Below are positions 19,154-27,775 of a stretch of 64,000 nt of DNA, one piece after another. Both the position numbers and the translations under genes were made by a program. The first letter of the stretch is position 1. Every line of letters starts with the position of its first letter. This DNA is from Rufibacter glacialis (GTDB lineage Bacteria > Bacteroidota > Bacteroidia > Cytophagales > Hymenobacteraceae): NCBI RefSeq assembly GCF_008271745.1, contig NZ_VKKZ01000022.1, positions 124,001 through 188,000 of the forward strand, read 5' to 3'. Under the pieces are notes generated by a model. That model was not told the DNA's origin. It was given only the letters and a program-made list of their open reading frames with translations, and made no database searches.

Positions 19154-20836
19154 ATGAAAAATAAATTTATCAGGTCCGTAGTCCGTGGTGTGGCATTGGT
19201 GCTGGTTGGCCTCAGCACCTTCTCCTGTGAAGACATGCTGGATGTAGCGCCTGAAACCACCATTGATGCAGGACAGGCCTACCAGAATATCTTTGATGCA
19301 GATGCGGCGGTGATTGGGGTGTATGGCAAGTTCATGAATCTGGCAGAACGGCACATTATCTTAAATGAGCTACGGGCAGATTTGCTGAATGTAACGCCAA
19401 ACGCCGCTGGTAATTCTGATTTGCTACAGATCAATTACCATTCTGTACTGCCAGAAAATAACTACGCTAATCCAAGACCTTATTATGAAGTCATCATCAA
19501 CTGTAATGATGTGCTGCACAACTTCAATAAGATGGTCAAGGAAAACAAGATCACCAGAGATGAGTACAACCATCGTTACTCTGATATTATGGCCTTAAGA
19601 AGCTGGTTGTACCTGCAACTGGGCATTCAGTATGGGCGGGTACCCTATATCACAGACCCCTTGGCCCAGGTAGTAGACCTGACAGATCAGTCTAAATTCC
19701 AGAGAATTGAGTTTGAGGTGTTGTTAGACAGTTTAATTGCGGTAACTGAAAGAATACCTTACAAGGAAGTGTACCCAACGGGTAGCTCCCTTGTGACAAA
19801 CATAGGAGGTTTTGGTACCCAAAAGTTCTTCGTGAATAAACGTTTGGTATTAGGAGACTTGCATCTGTGGAAAGGGAATTACACGCAGGCCGCAACTAAC
19901 TATAGGGCCCTGCTGGAAACCGGTGCTACTGATGCCTCAAGAGGCAACAGGTACTTTGACCAGTATAGAGTTAGCGGGTTTAGTACAGCAGTATTCAATC
20001 ATGCTGCAGATTTTGCTGGTATTCAAAATTCATTTTATAATAATGAGTGGATATGGGATCTGCCTTTTACCGCAAATACTACTCCTTCCAATCCTTTCAT
20101 TAGGTTATTTGCAAATGCAGGAGGCAGTTATTTATTAAAACCCTCACAAGCTGCAATTGACAAATGGGCTGGTGAAACTAATAATAATTTAACTCCTGGT
20201 GATTCCAGAGGAACGGCTGTAAGATATCAACTAGGACAACCGGTAGTAGGAAAGTATCTGCAGAATTTCAGTGCGGCTCAGCCTTTTGAAAACAGAGGTA
20301 ACTGGTTTTTGGCTCGAGCATCACTTTTACACCTTCGGTTTGCCGAGGCTGCCAACCGTGATGGTCATTCTAAATTAGCTCTGGCACTATTACAGAATGG
20401 TATAAAAGCTGCCTATACTGATCCAAGCCTACCTACTTTAAACCCAGATGTAACACACAGTCAGCAGACTTTTCTGCCAGCACCCTATAACTTTGATGCA
20501 AGGCAGGGGGACTTCCCGTCTTTTAGGGGAGACTGGTACCGTAATGCTGGAATCAGAGGCAAGGTAGGTTTGCAAAATATCAATTTTTATGCTCAGGGTA
20601 CAGAAAATTTAGTGAATCGGGTAGAAGACGCCTTGATACATGAAGCTGCCTTAGAGTTAGCATTTGAAGGCCACAGATGGCAAGACTTGCTAAGAATTGC
20701 AAGAAGAAGAAAAGATCCAGCATTCCTCGCTGATAAAGTCTATGAGAAGTTAGTGAAAGCAAATGACCCAAGGGCCCAGGAAGTAAGAGCAAGATTGGTG
20801 GATCCAAATAACTGGTACCTGCCTTTTAAAATGTAA
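19154..20836 (+). CDS. SusD/RagB-family lipoprotein (second)
   Basis: 560 residues with lipobox STFSC (Cys25), then EDMLDVAPETTIDAGQAYQNI, a typical SusD N-terminus. TPR-like helices (MALRSWLYLQLGIQYGRVPY) and the conserved C-terminal HEAALELAFEGHRWQDLLRIAR are present. It is 36 bp downstream of its SusC and is the last gene of the FAS1/SusCD operon; a strong hairpin follows at 21068. The stretch around 20041-20220 is somewhat AT-richer than the start of the gene. Confidence 0.95.
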   Translation: MKNKFIRSVVRGVALVLVGLSTFSCEDMLDVAPETTIDAGQAYQNIFDADAAVIGVYGKFMNLAERHIILNELRADLLNVTPNAAGNSDLLQINYHSVLPENNYANPRPYYEVIINCNDVLHNFNKMVKENKITRDEYNHRYSDIMALRSWLYLQLGIQYGRVPYITDPLAQVVDLTDQSKFQRIEFEVLLDSLIAVTERIPYKEVYPTGSSLVTNIGGFGTQKFFVNKRLVLGDLHLWKGNYTQAATNYRALLETGATDASRGNRYFDQYRVSGFSTAVFNHAADFAGIQNSFYNNEWIWDLPFTANTTPSNPFIRLFANAGGSYLLKPSQAAIDKWAGETNNNLTPGDSRGTAVRYQLGQPVVGKYLQNFSAAQPFENRGNWFLARASLLHLRFAEAANRDGHSKLALALLQNGIKAAYTDPSLPTLNPDVTHSQQTFLPAPYNFDARQGDFPSFRGDWYRNAGIRGKVGLQNINFYAQGTENLVNRVEDALIHEAALELAFEGHRWQDLLRIARRRKDPAFLADKVYEKLVKANDPRAQEVRARLVDPNNWYLPFKM

Positions 20837-21288
20837 GGACTTTTGTACTGCCATTGACGGAAGCCTGTTTTAAGGGGTAGGCTCCCTCTTTTCTATGTTT
20901 CTCAGGATCAATGTTTCTCAGAATAGAAACGCAGCCTTCTCTCTGAAAGAGCCAGCTCAGTTTGGGACATTTTTGCTCCGATTTTTTAAAAACAGGCGAA
21001 AATCATCTTCCTCAGGTTTCCAAAACAACGAAAGCGAGTTTTTTCCCATTGGCTTGGTTTAAAGTAGGTAGCCCCTGATAGGTTCTAGAACTTGTCAGGG
21101 GCTACTAGTTCCAGGGGCTCCAAAAAGTAAGAGTCCTCTTAAGGTTAGGTCCTTCTGGGGGAAGACCTGTAAGAGCAGGATGCGATCCTTGAATTGTTTC
21201 GTGTAGTTAGTTTCTCAAAGTATAAAATCAAAAGCTCAATCATCAGCGAAGGGTGAGAAAAGCCTTTCAATAGCCACAAAACACGTGA
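20837..21288. other. Intergenic region between SusD and GH115
   Basis: No gene is seen. It contains a TTTTTTAAAAACAGGC element near 20980-21004, the hairpin at 21068-21105, and a degenerate match to the regulon motif at 21166-21183. In that match the second half GAGCAGGATG is good and the first half poor; TAGTTAGT begins 20 nt later, before the GH115 start. Confidence 0.5.
21068..21105 (+). terminator. Hairpin terminator after second SusCD pair
   Basis: GTAGCCCCTGA (21068-21078) pairs perfectly with TCAGGGGCTAC (21095-21105). The loop is itself mostly paired (GTTC/GAAC), giving a 38-nt hairpin. It is a plausible operon end; there is no clear U-tract. Confidence 0.65.
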
Positions 21289-24249
21289 ATGACTAAACGA
21301 ATTGCCTTCTTGTTGGGTCTTGCCTATACGTTGATAGGCTTCAGGCTTCAGGCCCAAACCGCGCAGAAGGCGGGAGGCATCTCCGTAACGGCTGAGCCAA
21401 CGCCTGGTAGCTTCCCACTGGTGCAGGCGGGCCAGGCAGCTCCCATCTATCTAGATGCTCAGGCGGCGGAGGTGGTGCGAATCGCGGTAGCGGCCTTAGC
21501 CGAAGACATGAAAGCAGTCACCGGTTTTGGGCCCGAAATCAGAAAAACAGGCCCAAAAGAGCTTCCTGCCTTGCCGGTCATTGTCGGTACCATTGGGCAG
21601 TCTGGGCTCATAGACCAGTTGGTGGAGAGCAAAGCGTTGCAGGTGCAGGAAATCAAGGGGAGGTGGGAAAGTTATACCATTGCCGTTGTGGAGAAGCCTT
21701 TCGCGCCAGTATCAAAAGCCTTGGTCATTGCCGGCAGCGACCCCCGCGGAACGGCGTTCGGGGTGTTTGAGGTGTCCCGCAGGATGGGCGTGTCCCCCTG
21801 GTACTGGTGGGCCGATGCCAAGCCTGCCCTTAAAAAGGATCTTTTTGTAACAGCCGGTACCCTGGTGAAGGGTCCGCCCTCGGTCAAGTACCGGGGCATC
21901 TTCCTCAACGACGAGGACTGGGGACTGCAGCCCTGGGCGGCCCAGAACCTGGACCAGGACCTCAAGGACATCGGGCCCAACACCTACGCCAGGATCTTTG
22001 AGTTGCTGCTGCGCCTCAAGGCGAACCTCATCTGGCCGGCCATGCACCCCAGCACCAAGGCTTTTTTCCATTACCCAGCTAATCAAAAGGTGGCTGATGC
22101 CTACTCCATTCTGGTGGGCACCTCGCACGCAGAGCCCATGCTGCGCAACAACGTAGATGAATGGCAGGAGACCACCATGGGTTCCTTTGACTATTTCAGC
22201 AACCAAAAGGCGGTGCAAGCTTATTGGGAGAATCGGGTAAAAGAGGCCAAAAACCTGGAGGCCATCTACACCATGGGCATGCGGGGCGTGCATGACAGTG
22301 GTATGAAAGGAGCCAAGAACACTTCTGAGGCTGCCACCATGCTGGAGAAAATCATTTCAGATCAGCGTGAGCTGCTGAAGAAGCATGTAAGCCAAAACGT
22401 AACCGCCGTTCCGCAGGTCTTTACCGCTTACAAAGAGGTACTGGACATCTATGACCATGGCCTTAAACTCCCCGAAGACATCACCCTAGTTTGGCCCGAT
22501 GATAACTACGGCTATATCCACCGGTTAAGCAACCCGCAGGAGCAGCAGCGGGCCGGGGGATCTGGTGTGTACTACCATGCCTCTTACTGGGGGAGGCCCC
22601 ACGATTATCTGTGGCTGAGTTCCACCCACCCTTCGCTGATAAAAGAAGAAATGATAAAGGCCTATGCCATGAAGGCAGACCAGCTGTGGGTTCTGAACGT
22701 GGGCGACATCAAGCCGCTGGAACACAACATAGACCTTTTCCTGGACATGGCGTATGACGCCAGCGCTTTCCAAGGCCGTAACTCTGCGGAGCAGCACCTG
22801 CGGCAATGGGTAAGCGAGGTGTTTGGGGAGGAGAAGGCCGGCGCTATGAGCCAGATTCTCTGGAAGTACTATCACCTGGCTTTTGAGCGGAAACCGGAGT
22901 TCATGGGTTGGAGCCGGACCGAGCCTACCACCCAGACGACGTACACCGCCTACAACCATTTCTACTACGGTGACGAAGCCCAGAAAAGAATAGACCAGTA
23001 TGAGGCGCTGGAGAAACAGGTAAAAGCCCTGCGTGGCCAGATAGCTGCCAAAGACGCAGACGCCTTCTATCAGTTGGTCTACTACCCGGTGGTAGGTGCC
23101 TCGCTCATGAACAAGAAGTTCCTGTACCGCGACAAAAGCTACCTGTATGCCAAGCAGAACCGAACCAGTGCGGCTGACTATGTCCAACTAGCTAAGCAGG
23201 CCTATGAGGGCATCATGAAAGAGACGGACTATTACAACCATCAATTAGCCAACGGGAAGTGGAAGGGCATGATGTCCATGAAGCCCCGTGACCTCCCCGT
23301 TTACCAGGAGCCGGTTTTACCTGAAATTGCCAAAAACAGCTCTTTTTCGTGGAGTATCGCACCAGAGGGATTTGTCACCCAGGATTCATCTCTGACCTCA
23401 GGGCCAGGCCTTCAATTGCCGGCTTTCCAACCTTGGGGAAGTACCTCTTACTTTGTGGATCTGTTCCTGACCAATCATCAGTCTGTTTCCTGGCAAGCGA
23501 AGCCTTCTGACAAATGGATCAAGGTGTCAGTGCCGAAAGGGGAGTTAACAACAGTCATTGGGCAAAAGCAGCAGCGTATCTGGGTAAGCGTTGATTGGGA
23601 CAAGGTTCCAAAAAAACCAGAGGCATTAGGTCACATTACTTTCAAAGGAGGCGGCCAGGAGTTTAAAGTAGCGGTGAAGGCTGCTAACCAAATGGAACCT
23701 TCCTTGAAAGATCACAAAGGCTTTGTAGAAGAGAAGGGGTACGTCTCCATCCACGCCGAGAATTTTTCCCGCGCCTCCGGAAAGGAAGGAAAGAGCTGGG
23801 AAGTGGTGGAGGGCCTGGGGCATACGGGGAAATCCCTGATGGCATTGCCCCTACAGGTGAACTCCGTTCCCCAACCTGAAAGCCTGAAAGAGCAGGCACC
23901 GGTAGTAGAATACGACTTCTACGCCCTCACGGCCGCCGCGCCCACCGTCTCTGTCTTCACACTTCCTACCCATCCGGTTACTACGGGGTATAGTATGCGC
24001 TACGGGGTTTCCTTAGACAACGGCCCCGTGCAGGTGGTGGACTTCAAGACGGTGGGAAGAAGCGAGGAATGGAAGGTGAATGTGCTGGAGAACCGGGCAA
24101 AGCGGCAGGTGAAGTTTCCTGCGCTAAGCAAAGGAAAGCACACCCTTAAGATCTACCTGCTGGACCCCGGCGTGGTGCTGGACTACATCACCATTGATCT
24201 GGGCGGGTTGAAAAAGGCGTATTCTGTCCTTCCGGAGACTAAAAAATAA
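21289..24249 (+). CDS. Glycoside hydrolase family 115 (alpha-glucuronidase-type)
   Basis: 986 residues with a signal peptide ending near FRLQAQ. The GH115 catalytic region is recognised from KYRGIFLNDEDWGLQPWA, LLRLKANLIWPAMHPSTKAFF and YHASYWGRPHDYLWLSSTHPS. A BACON-like beta-sandwich (about 675-800) and the GH115 C-terminal domain (about 808-975) follow. Known GH115 enzymes remove (4-O-methyl)glucuronic acid from xylan or arabinogalactan side chains. In this setting the target may be GlcA on RG-I-linked arabinogalactan or on co-occurring glucuronoxylan. The downstream GH2 and CE7 genes are co-oriented, with a 151-bp gap to GH2. Family confident; substrate open. Confidence 0.9.
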   Translation: MTKRIAFLLGLAYTLIGFRLQAQTAQKAGGISVTAEPTPGSFPLVQAGQAAPIYLDAQAAEVVRIAVAALAEDMKAVTGFGPEIRKTGPKELPALPVIVGTIGQSGLIDQLVESKALQVQEIKGRWESYTIAVVEKPFAPVSKALVIAGSDPRGTAFGVFEVSRRMGVSPWYWWADAKPALKKDLFVTAGTLVKGPPSVKYRGIFLNDEDWGLQPWAAQNLDQDLKDIGPNTYARIFELLLRLKANLIWPAMHPSTKAFFHYPANQKVADAYSILVGTSHAEPMLRNNVDEWQETTMGSFDYFSNQKAVQAYWENRVKEAKNLEAIYTMGMRGVHDSGMKGAKNTSEAATMLEKIISDQRELLKKHVSQNVTAVPQVFTAYKEVLDIYDHGLKLPEDITLVWPDDNYGYIHRLSNPQEQQRAGGSGVYYHASYWGRPHDYLWLSSTHPSLIKEEMIKAYAMKADQLWVLNVGDIKPLEHNIDLFLDMAYDASAFQGRNSAEQHLRQWVSEVFGEEKAGAMSQILWKYYHLAFERKPEFMGWSRTEPTTQTTYTAYNHFYYGDEAQKRIDQYEALEKQVKALRGQIAAKDADAFYQLVYYPVVGASLMNKKFLYRDKSYLYAKQNRTSAADYVQLAKQAYEGIMKETDYYNHQLANGKWKGMMSMKPRDLPVYQEPVLPEIAKNSSFSWSIAPEGFVTQDSSLTSGPGLQLPAFQPWGSTSYFVDLFLTNHQSVSWQAKPSDKWIKVSVPKGELTTVIGQKQQRIWVSVDWDKVPKKPEALGHITFKGGGQEFKVAVKAANQMEPSLKDHKGFVEEKGYVSIHAENFSRASGKEGKSWEVVEGLGHTGKSLMALPLQVNSVPQPESLKEQAPVVEYDFYALTAAAPTVSVFTLPTHPVTTGYSMRYGVSLDNGPVQVVDFKTVGRSEEWKVNVLENRAKRQVKFPALSKGKHTLKIYLLDPGVVLDYITIDLGGLKKAYSVLPETKK

Positions 24250-24400
24250 AAAGCAGACTCCTCTTAGAGCATGGCAATAACACTCCTATAGAAACAGTAT
24301 CAGGGGCAATCCACTGCTTCTTTCACCACATGATGGTGCCAACAAAATTGCCTGATGCCTTTTGGTAACTCATCTAATTCTTGCTTTGAACTTAATGGTC

Positions 24401-27385
24401 ATGAAGAGAACAATTTTTACTTTTCTATTTCTGGTTAGCTTTTTACTAAGCGCCGCCCAACGGGTAAAATATAACTTCAACAGTGACTGGAAAGTATTAG
24501 TGGGAGATGCGAAAGAAGCGGCGGCTCCTTCCTTTAATGATGCCAGTTGGAAAAAGGTAACGCTGCCCTATGCCTGGAACGAAGATGATGCCTTTAAAAA
24601 GGACATCGTGGACCACCCCACAGGAATTGCCTGGTACCGCAAGCATTTTAAGCTACCCGCCTCGGCCAAGGGCCATAAGATATTCCTAGAATTTGAGGGC
24701 ATCCGGCAGGCCGGTGAATTCTATCTGAACGGAAAGCCTATCGGGTTGCACGAGAACGGAGCCATGGCCTTTGGTTTTGACGTGACCGATGTAGCCAACT
24801 TCGGGAACGAGGAAAATGTGCTGGCCGCCCGTATTGACAATGACTGGAACTACCGAGAGAAGGCCACAAACTCAAAATTCCAGTGGGAGGACAAGAACTT
24901 CAACGCCAACTATGGCGGCATCAATAAAAACGTGTACCTGCACGTGCTGCCAAAGATTTACCAAACGCTGCCGTTGTATAGCAATCTGGGTACTACCGGG
25001 GTGTATGTGTACGCAGATGCTATCAATATTAAGGGAAAGTCGGCCATCCTTCATGCTGCTTCCCAAGTGAAGAACGAGAGCACCCAGCCGCAGCAGGTGG
25101 CCTATGAAGTCAGCGTGACAGATCTGAATAATAAATTGGTGAAAACCTTTACCGGGGAGAAGGTCACCCTAGCACCTGGCGAGACCAAAACCATCAAGGC
25201 TGCCGCCAAAGTCAATGGCCTGAATTTCTGGAGTTGGGGCTACGGGTACCTGTATGACGTGAAAACGGTACTTAAGGTAAACAATAAGCCCGTGGATGCG
25301 GTCACTACCAAAACCGGTTTCCGAAAAACCGCCTTCCAGGACGGCATGATTTACCTGAATGACCGGGTGATCATGGTGCATGGGTACGCGCAACGTACTT
25401 CCAATGAGTGGCCGGCCATCGGGCTTTCTGTTCCGGCCTGGCTGAGTGACTATAGTAACGGCCTGATGGTGGAAAGCGGGGGCAACCTGGTCCGTTGGAT
25501 GCACATTGCCCCTTGGAAGCAGGACGTGGAAAGCTGTGACCGCGTGGGCCTCATGCAGGCCATGCCCGCCGGTGACGCCGAGAAAGATGTGGAAGGCGTA
25601 CGCTGGGATCAGCGGAAGGCGCTCATGCGCGATGCCATTATCTATAACAGGAACAACCCAAGTATCATTTTTTACGAGTGCGGCAACGAGAGCATCAGCG
25701 AACCACATATGGCAGAAATGAAAGCCATCAGAGACCAGTATGATCCGCACGGCGGCCGGGCCATCGGTAGCCGTGAGATGTTAGACAGCAAGATTGCCGA
25801 ATACGGCGGCGAAATGCTGTACACAAACAAAAGTGCCCGCGTTCCTATGTGGGCCATGGAATATTCCCGTGATGAAGGTTCCCGCAAGTACTGGGATGAG
25901 TTCACGCCCCCTTTCCACAAAGACGGTGATGGTCCCCTCCATAATGGGCAGAGCGCGGCCGCGTACAACCGCAACATGGAAAGCCATGCGGTGGAAAATG
26001 TGAAACGCTGGTTTGAGTTTTGGAACGAGCGGCCCGGAACCGGGAAACGGGTAAGCAGCGGCGGCGTGAACATTATCTGGTCAGAGACGAACACCCACCA
26101 CCGAGGAGAGGAAAATTACCGACGCAGTGGGGAGGTAGACGCCCTCAGAATCAAAAAACAGAACTTCTTCGCCCACCAGGTCATGTGGGACGGCTGGGTG
26201 AATCCAGAGAAACACCGCCTGCACATTGTGGGCCATTGGAATTATGCGCCCGGCGTGAAGAAGGATATCGTGGTCATCTCTTCAGCAACTAAAGTAGAGC
26301 TGAAGGTGAACGGGAAGTCGCAGGGCTTTGGCACCAGGAGTGATGGGTTTCTCTTCACGTTCAAAGACGTTGCCTGGCAGGAGGGGACCATCAGCGCGGT
26401 AGGGTATGATGCTAATAACAAAGAAGTTTGTTCCTATGCCCTCAAAACGGTGGGTGCCCCTGTGGCCTTACGTTTGACCCCAATTAAAAGACCAACAGAT
26501 TTTCTGGCCAATGGCCATGACCTGGCCTTGGTGGAAGTGGAAGTGGTAGATGCCCAGGGAAATCGTTGCCCCACCGCGTTGAACATGATTAGCTACACCT
26601 TAGACGGACCGGCGGAATGGCGGGGCGGCATGGCCATGGGGCCTGGTAATTATGTCATGGCCAAAAGTTTTCCGGTGGAAGGGGGCGTGAACCGGTTCTT
26701 GATCCGCTCTACCACTAAGGCTGGCAAGATCACCGTGCAGGCCAAAGCCGAAGGACTCAAAAGCGCCACCCTGGTGTTAACCACTAAACCCTTCAAGACC
26801 GAGAATGGCCTGGCAAAAGCCTTGCCGGCCGCCGGTCTTCCTTCCATCCTGGACCGGGGCCCAACTCCGGCCACGCCTTCTTACACCATGACCCGGACCC
26901 CAATCAAAGTGGTCAGCGCCACTGCCGGGGCCAATGCTGATAAAGCAGAAGCCAGCTTTGATGACAACGAGCTTTCTGACTGGGTGAATGATGGTAAACT
27001 GGCCACCGCCTGGATTGAGTATACCTTAGAACGGGAGGCAACGGTTAACGAGATAACCCTTAAACTGAATAATTTCCGATCACGTGTTTACCCGTTATTG
27101 ATCACCGTAGACGGCAAAGAAGCCTTCAACGGGAGCACCCAAACCTCTTTGGGGTACCACACCATCAAATGCAAACCCCTCAAAGGAACCAAAGTAAGAA
27201 TCCAATTGGCCGGTACAACGGCCACCAATGGGGCTAACTCCGGAGTGGAAGTGAATGGCAAAAAGCTAGACGATGGGGTGGCGCGGGATGATGCCAAAGC
27301 GAAAGGTACCATGAGTATCATTGAAGCCGAAATTTATGAGAGCCTTTCAACCGGGACTGAATCTGCATCAAAGTCAGGAGAATAG
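24401..27385 (+). CDS. Glycoside hydrolase family 2 (beta-galactosidase-like) with F5/8-type C-terminal domain
   Basis: ATG 24401 gives a signal peptide (MKRTIFTFLFLVSFLLSAAQ); ATG 24395 is possible too. Of 994 residues, the GH2 sugar-binding sandwich holds WYRKHF, FEGIRQAGEFYLNGKPIG and NYGGINKNVYLHV. An Ig-like domain and the TIM barrel follow. The likely acid/base is Glu430 in YECGNES and the likely nucleophile Glu487 in WAMEYSRDE. A DUF4982-like domain follows, and a F5/8 type C (CBM32-like) module (about 830-985, SDWVNDGKLATAW) ends the protein. It probably removes beta-linked galactose or a related sugar from side chains. Exact specificity is uncertain, because GH2 is broad. Confidence 0.88.
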   Translation: MKRTIFTFLFLVSFLLSAAQRVKYNFNSDWKVLVGDAKEAAAPSFNDASWKKVTLPYAWNEDDAFKKDIVDHPTGIAWYRKHFKLPASAKGHKIFLEFEGIRQAGEFYLNGKPIGLHENGAMAFGFDVTDVANFGNEENVLAARIDNDWNYREKATNSKFQWEDKNFNANYGGINKNVYLHVLPKIYQTLPLYSNLGTTGVYVYADAINIKGKSAILHAASQVKNESTQPQQVAYEVSVTDLNNKLVKTFTGEKVTLAPGETKTIKAAAKVNGLNFWSWGYGYLYDVKTVLKVNNKPVDAVTTKTGFRKTAFQDGMIYLNDRVIMVHGYAQRTSNEWPAIGLSVPAWLSDYSNGLMVESGGNLVRWMHIAPWKQDVESCDRVGLMQAMPAGDAEKDVEGVRWDQRKALMRDAIIYNRNNPSIIFYECGNESISEPHMAEMKAIRDQYDPHGGRAIGSREMLDSKIAEYGGEMLYTNKSARVPMWAMEYSRDEGSRKYWDEFTPPFHKDGDGPLHNGQSAAAYNRNMESHAVENVKRWFEFWNERPGTGKRVSSGGVNIIWSETNTHHRGEENYRRSGEVDALRIKKQNFFAHQVMWDGWVNPEKHRLHIVGHWNYAPGVKKDIVVISSATKVELKVNGKSQGFGTRSDGFLFTFKDVAWQEGTISAVGYDANNKEVCSYALKTVGAPVALRLTPIKRPTDFLANGHDLALVEVEVVDAQGNRCPTALNMISYTLDGPAEWRGGMAMGPGNYVMAKSFPVEGGVNRFLIRSTTKAGKITVQAKAEGLKSATLVLTTKPFKTENGLAKALPAAGLPSILDRGPTPATPSYTMTRTPIKVVSATAGANADKAEASFDDNELSDWVNDGKLATAWIEYTLEREATVNEITLKLNNFRSRVYPLLITVDGKEAFNGSTQTSLGYHTIKCKPLKGTKVRIQLAGTTATNGANSGVEVNGKKLDDGVARDDAKAKGTMSIIEAEIYESLSTGTESASKSGE

Positions 27386-27490
27386 TTGTAAGGAGAAATT
27401 CCTAGCTCCGATATGGAGAAGTGCTCTGTCCTTTTGCCTGATGTTGCTTTACCTAAAGCTCATATTTCCCAACTAGATGGTACCTGACCA

Positions 27491-27534
27491 ACAGCCTAAA
27501 AGCATCACCATAACGGGTGGTGCTTTTAGGCTGT
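27491..27534 (+). terminator. Hairpin terminator after GH2 gene
   Basis: A 19-bp stem (27491-27509 with 27516-27534) with a single G-U type wobble and a 6-nt loop, followed by TTTGG. The 5' arm starts ACAGCCTAAAAGC. Confidence 0.75.
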
Positions 27535-27718
27535 TTGGAGTAATTATTGTGAAAAGAGGTCAGAAATCACGACAGGCGTTTTTATACTGAAGGTTGGTGC
27601 TTAACTGAAACTTTGCTGTGGAAGCATCTTCTGCCAGGTTCTTCTGAATAGCATACAATTCCCTGGAGAGAGATGATATTCGTGAAACTTCAAAGGGTCA
27701 AAATCCTTTACTTTACAA

Positions 27719-27762
27719 ACTTGTTTAGCGTTTATTTCTAGAAAAAAGGTCGCTAAACAAGT
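27719..27762 (+). promoter_or_regulatory. Spaced 12-bp inverted repeat before esterase gene
   Basis: ACTTGTTTAGCG (27719-27730) is perfectly inverted as CGCTAAACAAGT (27751-27762), with a 20-bp spacer. It ends 13 bp before the start codon and overlaps a plausible promoter/leader. It could be a two-site operator one helical turn or more apart, or a leader hairpin that controls translation. Confidence 0.45.
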
Positions 27763-27775
27763 ACCCACATATTTT

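Larger units (their letters stand above)
27386..27775. other. Intergenic region GH2 to CE7
   Basis: No gene is seen. It holds a terminator hairpin (27491-27534), a possible -7 box TACTTTAC (27710-27716 area) and a spaced inverted repeat directly before the next gene (27719-27762). Confidence 0.5.

Noticed and set aside
19960..20836. AT-richer second half of the second SusD gene as a sign of recent transfer
   Set aside because: Hand counts give 37-42% GC over 20041-20220 against about 52% at 19261-19320, but the last part returns to about 45%. The shift is too small and local to support transfer.
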